Origin: JBBTDV01 sp038042605
GTDB taxonomy: Bacteria > Bdellovibrionota > UBA1018
Direction of reading: 5' to 3'
Assembly: GCA_964358645.1 (NCBI GenBank)
Contig: CAYHPW010000025.1
Span: forward strand, 1 to 37,597
Length of the DNA stretch: 37,597 nt
The notes below the pieces were generated by a model, which saw only the letters and a program-made list of their open reading frames with translations, had not been told where the DNA came from and did not search any database. Made by a program: the position numbers and the translations under genes. Shown piece after piece: positions 24,429 through 32,219 of this stretch (positions within the stretch are counted from its first letter, which is position 1; every line of letters starts with the position of its first letter).

Positions 24429-25403
24429 ATGTCCTCTAAAAAACCAACTGGAAAAGCTACAAGACAGGCGTTTGGCGAGGCAATCACAAGATTGGGTGAA
24501 AAGTATCCACATATCGTCGTTCTTGATGCTGACCTTTCTAAATCGACCAAATCAGAGATTTTTGCAAAAAAATTTCCTGAAAGATTTTTTGAAATGGGGA
24601 TAGCAGAAGCAAATATGATTGGAACCGCAGCCGGGCTTTCTTTTACGGGAAAGCTGCCTTTTGCATGCAGCTTTGGGTGTTTTCTTACTGGCCGCTATGA
24701 CACTATCAGATTAAGTGTAGGTTACGCTCAGGCGAATGTCCGCCTTGTCGGCACCCACGCGGGTATCGGCATAGGTGATGATGGATATAGCCAGATGGGT
24801 CTTGAGGATATCTCACTCATGAGGTCGATACCGACGATGGGTGTTTTCCAGCCTATGGATGCGCGCGAAACGGAGTTGATCCTTGAATATCTGGTGAAAG
24901 ATTGGAAAGGCCCGGCATACTTAAGATTAACACGTCAAAATCTACCGGATCTTTTTCCGCCTGGTAAAGATTTCTGTCCATGTAAGCTAATGCAAATTCA
25001 TTCTCACACTGGAGAAATTTCAGCAGTATGTATTGCAACCGGGGCTACAGTTTCCGAAGCCGTTCAGGCAGCCCAAATCCTTTCTGGGCGTGGGATAGGT
25101 ATTTCAGTTTGGAATGCGCATTCATTAAAGCCTTTTGATGATCAATCATTGTTAGAAATAGCAAGCCACACGAAGCTTCTTATCAGTATCGAGGACCACT
25201 CGGTTATTGGCGGGCTTGGCACTTGCGTGGCCGAAGCTTTGGCAAAAAACGCGCGTGACTTTAAACCAGTAAGGCTCGTTAAACTCGGTGTACAGGATGT
25301 TTTTGCAGAAAGCGGGTCAGCCACCGAGCTTTACGAAAAATTTGGGATTTCTGCCGCATCGATAGCTAGACGAATTCAGCATGAACTCGGTGGTATGGCG
25401 TAA
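24429..25403 (+). CDS. Transketolase, C-terminal subunit
   Basis: The 324-residue second half of the split transketolase holds the pyrimidine-binding and C-terminal domains. Motifs include EKYPHIVVLDADLSKST, FFEMGIAEANMIGTAAGLS (pyrimidine-binding Glu), THAGIGIGDDGYSQMGLEDI, and a C-terminal transketolase domain ending SATELYEKFGISA. It must pair with the N-terminal subunit for activity. GGGAA lies about 7-8 nt before the ATG, inside the end of the previous gene. Its stop overlaps the ATG of the DUF457-type gene by one base (TAATG). Split transketolases are widespread in Firmicutes, Archaea and several other phyla. Confidence 0.95.
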   Translation: MSSKKPTGKATRQAFGEAITRLGEKYPHIVVLDADLSKSTKSEIFAKKFPERFFEMGIAEANMIGTAAGLSFTGKLPFACSFGCFLTGRYDTIRLSVGYAQANVRLVGTHAGIGIGDDGYSQMGLEDISLMRSIPTMGVFQPMDARETELILEYLVKDWKGPAYLRLTRQNLPDLFPPGKDFCPCKLMQIHSHTGEISAVCIATGATVSEAVQAAQILSGRGIGISVWNAHSLKPFDDQSLLEIASHTKLLISIEDHSVIGGLGTCVAEALAKNARDFKPVRLVKLGVQDVFAESGSATELYEKFGISAASIARRIQHELGGMA

Positions 25404-25987
25404 TGTTTATTCTCGGCCATATCGGTATAGGCGTGACGATAGTAAAACCTTGGATCAAGGGCTTATCGCGCCGCTGGTTTTTTCTCGGAGCGATAATTCC
25501 AGATTTGATCGACAAGCCGCTTTACTATGGGCTTTCTTATTATCTGAATAAATCCGGCAATGAGCTTGGTTTGATATGTGGAACCCGCACGTTTGGGCAT
25601 ACCGCCCTGTTCCTCCTGATGTTGACTCTGCTTTCATTTATTAAAAAATCAAAGACACTAGCGGCCATTACCTTAGGGATAGCAACGCATCTTGTTTTAG
25701 ATCATGTCGGTGACAGCATCAGAAGCTATTCATACGGTTATTATAACAGTGATGGTTTAAAATCCCTTTTATGGCCGCTGATGGACGCCAAGTTCCCGCC
25801 GGCGGCTTTTCCAGGTATTTTAGAGCATTTAAAAAGCATAGAACTGACGCATACCTTCTGGGCTGAAATAATCGGGGCATTTTTGCTCGGGTGGGATTTC
25901 TGGAAGCAGTCAAGAAGAAGGGAAATCATCACAAACTACTTTGCCAGATTACGAGCACGTATGGTGAAATATCGTCTTCGATATTGA
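25403..25987 (+). CDS. Membrane-bound metal-dependent hydrolase, DUF457/YdjM-like
   Basis: This 194-residue protein has several hydrophobic segments and the spaced His/Asp motifs of the YdjM family: LGHIGIG near the start, GAIIPDLIDKP, FGHTALFLL and ATHLVLDHVGDSI. These form a likely metal site near the membrane, as in phospholipid or prenyl-linked hydrolases, but no reaction has been firmly assigned to the family. It starts by a one-base overlap with the transketolase subunit, so it is translated from the same message. Nothing in the sequence ties it to sugar metabolism. The family call is fairly secure; the function is not. Confidence 0.78.
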   Translation: MFILGHIGIGVTIVKPWIKGLSRRWFFLGAIIPDLIDKPLYYGLSYYLNKSGNELGLICGTRTFGHTALFLLMLTLLSFIKKSKTLAAITLGIATHLVLDHVGDSIRSYSYGYYNSDGLKSLLWPLMDAKFPPAAFPGILEHLKSIELTHTFWAEIIGAFLLGWDFWKQSRRREIITNYFARLRARMVKYRLRY

Positions 25988-25992
25988 GCAAA

Positions 25993-26008
25993 TGCCAGAA
26001 TGCTGGCA
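25993..26008 (+). other. Perfect 6-bp hairpin between genes
   Basis: TGCCAG (25993-25998) and CTGGCA (26003-26008) form a perfect stem with the tetraloop AATG. It starts 6 nt after the DUF457-type stop and ends 13 nt before the next ATG. No T-run follows, so it is not a classical terminator. It may protect message ends or be chance. Confidence 0.45.
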
Positions 26009-26021
26009 ACATTGGGGTTAG

Positions 26022-26540
26022 ATGATTACGAAACCGGATGAAAAATATTTCCGTCCAGGACAGCACCTGTTTCACGAAGATGAGCCTTCGGATTGTATAT
26101 ATTTAATTAAAAAAGGCACCGTCTCCATCAGAAAGATGAAAGGTTCCGCCTACATTGAAATAGGCAGGCTATATTCGAATGAGGTGCTTGGTGAGTTGTC
26201 TTTTTTTGACCGACAGCCAAGGAGCGCCGCCGCCGTGGCCCTCACCGAAGTAGAGACGATTGAGATAAAATTCCAGGCGCTTGATAAGATTTACGACAAA
26301 GTGCCGGATTACATGAAAACTATAATTTCCTGTGTAGCTGAGCGGCTACGAAAGGCCAACGAGACAATAAAACGCCTTCAAAAAAATGTGGTATCCGATG
26401 AAGTCGGCAAAAGTTCAGATTCAGACCAACCATCCGCATCCGAAGTACTAGCGGCCACGGCTAATATCTCAATACCCGTACAGGACAGTAATGATCATGA
26501 ATCGGATGATACCGAGTCCGAGGATCCGGACAAAAAATAA
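26022..26540 (+). CDS. Cyclic-nucleotide-binding-domain protein with acidic tail
   Basis: The 172-residue protein has one CRP/PKA-type cNMP-binding domain (about 8-115). The phosphate-binding cassette is well kept: GELSFFDRQPRSAAAVAL at 57-74 with the phosphate-contacting Arg67. There is no DNA-binding helix-turn-helix, so it is not a CRP-like regulator. After a short helical segment the tail (about 124-172) is rich in Ser, Asp and Glu and probably unstructured. The tail has Thr164 followed by E-S-E, a possible FHA ligand if phosphorylated. It lies in a row with an FHA-domain gene 55 nt downstream. Such single-domain proteins act as cAMP/cGMP-responsive switches of partners; which nucleotide binds is unknown. 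Confidence 0.82.
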   Translation: MITKPDEKYFRPGQHLFHEDEPSDCIYLIKKGTVSIRKMKGSAYIEIGRLYSNEVLGELSFFDRQPRSAAAVALTEVETIEIKFQALDKIYDKVPDYMKTIISCVAERLRKANETIKRLQKNVVSDEVGKSSDSDQPSASEVLAATANISIPVQDSNDHESDDTESEDPDKK

Positions 26541-26595
26541 CTCCAGTTTTTTATTTTCTTGTCCCATAAAAAATCCGAGTTAATCTTATCTAAGA

Positions 26596-27000
26596 ATGTG
26601 CACAGAAACTAATCCAGAAGAACAGACTCAAGTTGTTCAGATAAATCTTTTCCTTTTTGATAAGAAAAGAGAACGGTTCATTCGTGTTTATGATTGTCTT
26701 ACTTTCGGCAGGTCTGAAGGGCAGGAGCTTTTCCAGACAGATCCACTGGTAAGCCGTAAACATTTACAGTTTTATGTGGTCAACTTTGAAATATTTATTG
26801 AAGATTTAAAATCAACCAACGGAACCTGTATAAATTCTGTGAAAATTGCGCCGTTTACAAAAAAGAAACTTAAATTGAACGATGTTATAACATTTGGCAA
26901 TCAAACATTTGTTTTAGTAAACCAACAAGAAAAAACTAAGCTTGAGATATCTATGAAGTCGCCGCTAAAACAGGCAGCAAAAGGAAATCGCTCAGAATAG
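26596..27000 (+). CDS. FHA-domain protein
   Basis: The 134-residue protein is almost wholly one forkhead-associated domain, which binds phosphothreonine peptides. The key positions are present: GRS at 38-40, SRKH at 53-56 and STNGT at 73-77 followed by INSVKI. The C-terminus is basic. There is no signal peptide or membrane segment. The ATG has no clear Shine-Dalgarno. It follows the cNMP-binding gene and ends 2 nt before the stop of the convergent queG. No Ser/Thr kinase or phosphatase gene is in the window, so its phospho-partner is unknown. Confidence 0.88.
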   Translation: MCTETNPEEQTQVVQINLFLFDKKRERFIRVYDCLTFGRSEGQELFQTDPLVSRKHLQFYVVNFEIFIEDLKSTNGTCINSVKIAPFTKKKLKLNDVITFGNQTFVLVNQQEKTKLEISMKSPLKQAAKGNRSE

Positions 27001-27002
27001 CT

Positions 27003-28067
27003 TCAAAACAAAGCAATACATTTTCGCCATTCAAGGATGGCGTGTTCGTCGGTTTCAGACTTAAACCGTTCTAGCGCAAGCGGAAGCAGCGATGATTTGG
27101 TCTCCTGATCAAAGAGCTTTATGGCATTTGATAAGGCGACCGCAATATTTTTGCTGAAATGACCAGGCTTTATCCTGCTCAGCGCAGATCCGTGAGACCT
27201 TGCTTTGAATTGCTCAGGCGTTTCCGAGAGTAGGGCTCCCCAATCGTAAAGCATGCTTTCTGTTTGACCGCGTGTAGTCTTAGCCTGATTGAATGGACAG
27301 GCTTCTTGGCAGATATCACAACCGGCAACCCAGTTACCGAAGTGTTTTGAATGAATTTCAATCCCATTTCTTTTTTCAAGTGTTTGGTAACTTATACATT
27401 TTTCCGGACGCAGTGTGGGCTCTGTTTGGGAGATTGCTTTTGTGGGGCAATTATCGATACAGCGGCTGCAGTTACCACATAATGATTTTGTCTGAACCGG
27501 GTTTCGCTTCACGCGCTGGTTAATCAAGATTTCGCCAAGGAGCAAGTAACTTCCGAGTTTCTGGTTAATTAAAAGCGAGTTTTTACCTATCCACCCAAGC
27601 CCTGTGATCATAGCCCAGCTTTTTTCAAGAATCGCGCTTGTATCCACACATGTTTTCCACTTTAAAGGATTTTTCCCTTCCGTGATCCAGGTCTGATTTG
27701 CCAGATTCATTATGTGATCAAGACGTTTGGTGATTTCTATATGATAATCAGCTCCACGCATATACCGCGCATACCTGACGCCGGATTCAATACTATGGGC
27801 GCCGTTAACGGCAGTAGGATATCTAATCGCCACGCAAAGCACGCTCTGCGCCTCCGGAAAAAGAAGCCTTGGGTCGGCGCGTTTGTCACGGTTTTTAGAA
27901 AGGTATGTCATATTTGCCGCAAGATCATGTGAGAGCCGGCGATCAAAGCGTCCGAGGTGTTGCTCTATCCAATCGCGGTTTGAGAGCACAGGTTCGATAT
28001 CCGTGATACCGGCTAAATTAAAGCCGTTTTCTGCTGTCAAGGCGAGCAGCTTTTCAGCGAGATCCAA
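27003..28067 (-). CDS. queG: Epoxyqueuosine reductase
   Basis: QueG carries out the last step of queuosine synthesis in tRNA, a cobalamin-dependent reduction with two 4Fe-4S clusters. Both cluster motifs are visible: CGNCSRCIDNCPTKAI and CDICQEACPFN, plus an Asp acid in CVDTSAILEKSWA. I set the start at TTG 28067 because AAAGGGGAG lies 6 nt before it; the frame also opens at a TTG at 28091 with no such site. The product is about 354 residues, normal for the family, with its HEAT-like C-terminal part. It overlaps the end of rimO by 14 nt. Confidence 0.93.
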   Translation of the reverse strand: MDLAEKLLALTAENGFNLAGITDIEPVLSNRDWIEQHLGRFDRRLSHDLAANMTYLSKNRDKRADPRLLFPEAQSVLCVAIRYPTAVNGAHSIESGVRYARYMRGADYHIEITKRLDHIMNLANQTWITEGKNPLKWKTCVDTSAILEKSWAMITGLGWIGKNSLLINQKLGSYLLLGEILINQRVKRNPVQTKSLCGNCSRCIDNCPTKAISQTEPTLRPEKCISYQTLEKRNGIEIHSKHFGNWVAGCDICQEACPFNQAKTTRGQTESMLYDWGALLSETPEQFKARSHGSALSRIKPGHFSKNIAVALSNAIKLFDQETKSSLLPLALERFKSETDEHAILEWRKCIALF

Positions 28068-29454
28068 CCAAATCTCCCCTTTTATAATCAAGACTGGTTA
28101 GCGTGCCTAGAAGATCATGTGGCATGATATCAGTTATTTTTACGGTGACCATATCGCCTGGCTTTAATGCGCTCGCTTCAAGTTCGCCAAGATCATTTAT
28201 AAGAACTTGGCCGTCGATTTCAGGCGCCTGGGTAGGCATTCTTCCTTTTATTATAAGGTTTGTTTCATCGCTCCGTCCTTCGATCAAGACTTGCACGTCT
28301 TTGCCAAGATATTTTTTATTGTTATCTAGCGAAAATTCTTCGAGCAATCTCTCGAGTTTTATTAACCGCTTTCGTTTCGTGGATGGATGAATCTGGTCTG
28401 CCATCATAGCTGCCGGCGTGCCTTCCTCGCGTGAGTAGCTGAATACCCCGACATGATTTAGCCTCAATACTGAAAGATCATAACAAAGTTCTTCGAAATC
28501 AGTGTCGGTTTCACCAGGGAATCCCACTATCACTGATGTTCTAAATACTATTTCTGGTATGGCAGTCCTGCATTTTTCCACGACATTAAATAATTTGTCC
28601 TTAGTCAGTCTACGGTTCATTGCTTTCAGGATTTTATTGCTCGTATGTTGGATCGGTATATCCAAATACTTCACGATCTTTGGTTCTTCCGCGATAATAT
28701 CGATCAATTCATCGGATAATTCATCAGGATAAACATAATGAAGCCTTAGCCACTCTATGCCATTAATTTTTGCCAACGGCCGCAACAGGGTTTCTAGTCG
28801 CTCGCGGTATTTCCACTCCATTCCGTATTCAGTCAGATCCTGGGCAATTAGATTAAGCTCGCGTACTCCAAGGTTTGCCATTGCGCTTGCTTCTTTTAAC
28901 AATGAGTCCACAGATCTTGATCTTACGTTTCCCCTTATTTTTGGGATGATACAAAATGAACAGCGGCGATTACACCCTTCTGCTATTTTTAAATAAGCTG
29001 TATAGGTAGGCCCGGTGTGTACGCGAGCATGTTTTTCTGAGTGTATGAAAGCTGGCTGATTTACATACGCTCTATGCGGCAGGTGCGTGCCAGTTGTCAT
29101 AGTGGTTTTGTGGGTTTCAATGATCTCAACTATTTTGTGGTATTGCCCAGTACCAATGAATAGGTCAACTTCTGGCATTTCTTTCTCAAGCTGCGATGAA
29201 TAGCGTTGCGGCAGACAGCCGGTTACCACCAGTGTTTTACATTTTCCGGTTTCCTTGAGTTGCGCTAACTCAAGAATGGTTTCAATCGACTCCTCCTTGG
29301 AAGCCTGGATAAACGAACAGGTATTGATAATAATTATTTCAGCGTCATGGGGATTATTCGTAAGAACGTGCTTTTTCTCATGTAGCAGGCCGAGCATCAC
29401 TTCTGAATCTACTAGATTTTTTGGGCAGCCTAGGCTTACGAAATAAACAGACAT
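28054..29454 (-). CDS. rimO: Ribosomal protein uS12 methylthiotransferase
   Basis: RimO adds a methylthio group to an Asp of ribosomal protein S12. The 466-residue protein has three domains in order: UPF0004 with cluster cysteines 10, 46 and 80 (FVSLGCPKNLVDSE at the start), radical SAM with Cys161, Cys165 and Cys168 (EGCNRRCSFCIIP), and a C-terminal TRAM domain. SLGCPKNLVDSE is diagnostic of RimO rather than MiaB. It starts by one-base overlap with the stop of yajQ (TAATG) and overlaps queG, forming a three-gene operon. Confidence 0.97.
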   Translation of the reverse strand: MSVYFVSLGCPKNLVDSEVMLGLLHEKKHVLTNNPHDAEIIIINTCSFIQASKEESIETILELAQLKETGKCKTLVVTGCLPQRYSSQLEKEMPEVDLFIGTGQYHKIVEIIETHKTTMTTGTHLPHRAYVNQPAFIHSEKHARVHTGPTYTAYLKIAEGCNRRCSFCIIPKIRGNVRSRSVDSLLKEASAMANLGVRELNLIAQDLTEYGMEWKYRERLETLLRPLAKINGIEWLRLHYVYPDELSDELIDIIAEEPKIVKYLDIPIQHTSNKILKAMNRRLTKDKLFNVVEKCRTAIPEIVFRTSVIVGFPGETDTDFEELCYDLSVLRLNHVGVFSYSREEGTPAAMMADQIHPSTKRKRLIKLERLLEEFSLDNNKKYLGKDVQVLIEGRSDETNLIIKGRMPTQAPEIDGQVLINDLGELEASALKPGDMVTVKITDIMPHDLLGTLTSLDYKRGDLVGSR

Positions 29455-29951
29455 TAGTCCCGGTAGTTTCCGAACTGGAGAGGCACTTTAAGTTTGTCCT
29501 GGTTTGACTTCAGCATTGACATTGCGGATTGGAGATCGTCCTTGTTTTTTCCGCTGATACGGACCTGTTCATCCTGCATCTGGGCTTGGAGCTTTAGTTT
29601 CGACTCTTTTATGGCAGCGATGATTTCTTTCCCTTTTTCTTTTGATATGCCGGCCTGGACGGTTACTACTTGGCGTACACTACTGCCGGCCGCAGGCTCC
29701 ACATCTTTGTATTCCAGCGCCAACAGGGAAATATTACGTTTTACAAGTTTGGTTTGGAGGACGTCGTTAAGCGCTTCTAGTTTGTCTTCATCGCTGCAAA
29801 GAATGGTTATGGTATGGTCCTTCTTGTCAAGCGTGATATCGGTTTTGATCCCCTTGAAATCATAACGCTGTAATAGTTCTTTCTTGGCTTGGTTTATGGC
29901 GTTATCTAATTCCTGCCAATTAACTTCTGATGAAATGTCAAATGACGGCAT
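29454..29951 (-). CDS. yajQ: YajQ-family nucleotide-binding protein (UPF0234)
   Basis: The 165-residue length and motifs match YajQ: MPSFDISSEVNWQELDNAIN at the start, LLQRYDFKGIK, and DDLQSAMSMLK followed by PLQFGNYRD at the end. Some members bind cyclic di-GMP and work with transcription factors; others bind nucleic acid or tRNA. AAGGAA lies 6 nt before the ATG, and a consensus -10 box about 40 nt upstream. It is the first gene of yajQ-rimO-queG. Confidence 0.95.
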   Translation of the reverse strand: MPSFDISSEVNWQELDNAINQAKKELLQRYDFKGIKTDITLDKKDHTITILCSDEDKLEALNDVLQTKLVKRNISLLALEYKDVEPAAGSSVRQVVTVQAGISKEKGKEIIAAIKESKLKLQAQMQDEQVRISGKNKDDLQSAMSMLKSNQDKLKVPLQFGNYRD

Positions 29952-29992
29952 AGTAAATTCCTTTTTTCAATTGCTCCTATATAGAAGCGATC

Positions 29993-29998
29993 ATTATA
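29993..29998 (-). promoter_or_regulatory. -10 box (TATAAT) of the yajQ-rimO-queG operon
   Basis: A perfect TATAAT on the minus strand lies about 41 nt upstream of the yajQ ATG. The -35 region is poor (about TAAAAT at a 17-nt spacing). The implied leader is around 35 nt. Confidence 0.45.
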
Positions 29999-30065
29999 AA
30001 AGCCAATACAATAAATTTTACACGACTAAAACACTCCTGGCGTAAATTTCTAGCGATTTACTGAG

Positions 30066-30091
30066 ACTGGACCACCGGGATATTGTCCAGT
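30066..30091 (+). promoter_or_regulatory. Inverted repeat upstream of galE, possible operator
   Basis: ACTGGAC (30066-30072) and GTCCAGT (30085-30091) are perfect 7-bp inverted copies separated by 12 bp, ending 14 nt before the galE ATG. It could be a dimer-binding operator or an RNA hairpin. The surrounding 154-bp gap between yajQ and galE holds no clear galE promoter. Confidence 0.4.
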
Positions 30092-30105
30092 ATTGTTTAA
30101 TTACC

Positions 30106-31080
30106 ATGAATGTACTTGTCACAGGCGGTGCTGGCTATGTAGGAAGCCACACATGCAAGGAGCTGTCAAAATCTGGATTTAAACCAATCGTATTTGACAG
30201 CCTCGTACGTGGGCATGAGAGCGCCGTCAAGTGGGGGCCGCTTGTAAAGGGTGATATCCTGGATACGGTGTTTCTTTCAAAATGCCTTAAATCGCACAAG
30301 ATAGAAGCGGTACTGCACTTCGCAGCATTCGCATATGTAGGAGAGTCTGTAGAAAATCCTGAAATTTATTACCGAAACAATGTCAGCGGCACCTTAAGCG
30401 TATTAAGCGCCATGAAGGATGCCGGTGTGAGAAAAATCGTTTTTTCAAGCACGTGCGCTGTGTATGGCATTCCAGAGTTCCTGCCACTTGATGAGAACCA
30501 TCGCAGAGTTCCAGTGAATCCCTACGGTGATAGCAAGCTTGCTGTAGAGAAAATGCTGGAACAATTCAGTATCGCTTATGGCATTGAGTCGGTCGCCTTA
30601 CGCTATTTTAATGCAGCCGGCACCGATGCGGAAGGTGATATCGGTGAAAACCACACTCCCGAAACACATCTTATACCCTTGGCATTGGATGCCGCTCTAG
30701 GGAAGCACCCGTCCCTCACTGTTTTTGGCGATGATTATGATACCCGGGATGGTACATGCATTCGTGATTACATCCACGTCACCGACCTTGCCGTAGCACA
30801 TTTATTAGCACTAAGAACCATTGGCCGGAACGGCTGTTTTAAGGCATATAATCTTGGGAGCGGTAATGGATTTTCGGTCAGTGAGGTGATCGCGTGTGCT
30901 GAGCATGTCACAGGACGCAAGGTTCCTGTTGTGGTTGGCGACAGACGAATTGGCGATCCGCCGATTTTAGTGGCAGGTAGCTCTAAAGCGCGTGCTGAGC
31001 TGGGGTGGGAACCAAAGTTTTCTGACCTCAATAATATAGTGCGAACGGCATATCTGTGGGCCAAGACCTCTATAGAATAA
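30106..31080 (+). CDS. galE: UDP-glucose 4-epimerase
   Basis: Short-chain dehydrogenase-type epimerase that interconverts UDP-glucose and UDP-galactose (and sometimes the N-acetyl forms), supplying sugars for surface glycans. NAD-binding GGAGYVG is at residues 7-13, the active-site Ser/Thr lies in FSSTCAVYG and the catalytic Tyr140 and Lys144 in NPYGDSK. The 324-residue length is normal. No Shine-Dalgarno is visible, and a TTTAAT hexamer ends 4 nt before the ATG, so a leaderless message is possible. It begins a galE-gmd-aminotransferase-GT4 set. Confidence 0.95.
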   Translation: MNVLVTGGAGYVGSHTCKELSKSGFKPIVFDSLVRGHESAVKWGPLVKGDILDTVFLSKCLKSHKIEAVLHFAAFAYVGESVENPEIYYRNNVSGTLSVLSAMKDAGVRKIVFSSTCAVYGIPEFLPLDENHRRVPVNPYGDSKLAVEKMLEQFSIAYGIESVALRYFNAAGTDAEGDIGENHTPETHLIPLALDAALGKHPSLTVFGDDYDTRDGTCIRDYIHVTDLAVAHLLALRTIGRNGCFKAYNLGSGNGFSVSEVIACAEHVTGRKVPVVVGDRRIGDPPILVAGSSKARAELGWEPKFSDLNNIVRTAYLWAKTSIE

Positions 31081-31156
31081 TTCGTCAAATATATGACATT
31101 ATCTATATTTGTGTGAGGAGATCTTTTGTAGTTATATTAATACTACAGAGGATAAT

Positions 31157-32215
31157 ATGGCCAAGATTTCAAAAAATGCGTTAGTAACCGGGATTACCGG
31201 GCAAGATGGCGCTTATCTTGCCCAGTTTTTATTAAACAAAGGCTATGAAGTTTTCGGCCTTTTTCGTAGGACATCATCGCTTAATTTCTGGCGCATCCAA
31301 TGTCTTGGTATATCGGACCGTGTGAGCCTCATCCCAGGTGATGTATCGGATGCTGCATCTATTGTTGAAGCAGTAAAGATATCTGTTCCTGATGAAATAT
31401 ATCATCTTGCGGCTCAGAGCCACGTTGGCGCATCATTCGAACAGCCGAAGGGAACGACTGATATCAACGGTATAGGCGTCACGCGGTTTCTTGAGGCAAT
31501 CAGAAATATCAATCCAAAGATTAAATTTTATCAAGCATCCACAAGTGAACTTTATGGTAACGGCCGTATTGAGGCATATAATGAGGATACTTCGTTTTGT
31601 CCGGCCAGTCCCTACGCGGCAGCCAAATTATATGGTTACTGGATGACTAGAATCTACCGTGAATCGTATGGACTTTTTTGTTGTAATGGCATTCTTTTTA
31701 ACCATGAGTCGCCGCTTCGCGGGTTGGATTTCGTGACACGTAAAATTTCCAACCAAGTTGCTAGAATCAAGCTAGGTTTGGATGATTCTTTAAAAATTGG
31801 AAACATCGATACAAAACGTGATTGGGGATACGCACCAGAATATGTTGAAGCTATGTGGCTCATGCTTCAGCAAGATAAGCCAGATGATTATGTAATCGCT
31901 TCAAATGAGGCGCATTCTGTCCGTGAATTTATTGAGCATGCCTTTGATGCTGTAGGGTTGGATTGTAAGCGTTATATGAAAATAGATAAGAGCCTTATAC
32001 GCCCATTGGATGTTAATTATTTACAGGGGGATAACAAAAAAGCGTCATTGAAATTAGGGTGGAAATGTAAGACTAAATTCGATGAGCTAGTTAAGATCAT
32101 GGTTACTGAAGACCTCACACGTTGGCGCAGATACATGAATGGCGAGCACTTCCCATGGGATGCACCAAACCATACAGAAAATCTTCGCATTTTGACAAGG
32201 GTGTTGCGGAGATAG
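31157..32215 (+). CDS. gmd: GDP-mannose 4,6-dehydratase
   Basis: Gmd converts GDP-mannose to GDP-4-keto-6-deoxymannose, the precursor of GDP-fucose, GDP-rhamnose and GDP-perosamine. The 352-residue protein has TGITGQDGAYL (NADP binding), STSELYG (Ser130, Glu131), the catalytic Tyr153 and Lys157 in SPYAAAKLYGYW, NGILFNHESP and KRDWGYAPEYVEAMW, all typical of Gmd. I start at the ATG at 31157, with AGAGGA 4 nt upstream; a 48-nt open extension at 31109 is not family sequence. The gene before is galE (76 nt gap) and the next is a perosamine-synthase-like aminotransferase, so the product is probably GDP-perosamine. Confidence 0.94.
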   Translation: MAKISKNALVTGITGQDGAYLAQFLLNKGYEVFGLFRRTSSLNFWRIQCLGISDRVSLIPGDVSDAASIVEAVKISVPDEIYHLAAQSHVGASFEQPKGTTDINGIGVTRFLEAIRNINPKIKFYQASTSELYGNGRIEAYNEDTSFCPASPYAAAKLYGYWMTRIYRESYGLFCCNGILFNHESPLRGLDFVTRKISNQVARIKLGLDDSLKIGNIDTKRDWGYAPEYVEAMWLMLQQDKPDDYVIASNEAHSVREFIEHAFDAVGLDCKRYMKIDKSLIRPLDVNYLQGDNKKASLKLGWKCKTKFDELVKIMVTEDLTRWRRYMNGEHFPWDAPNHTENLRILTRVLRR

Positions 32216-32219
32216 TGCC

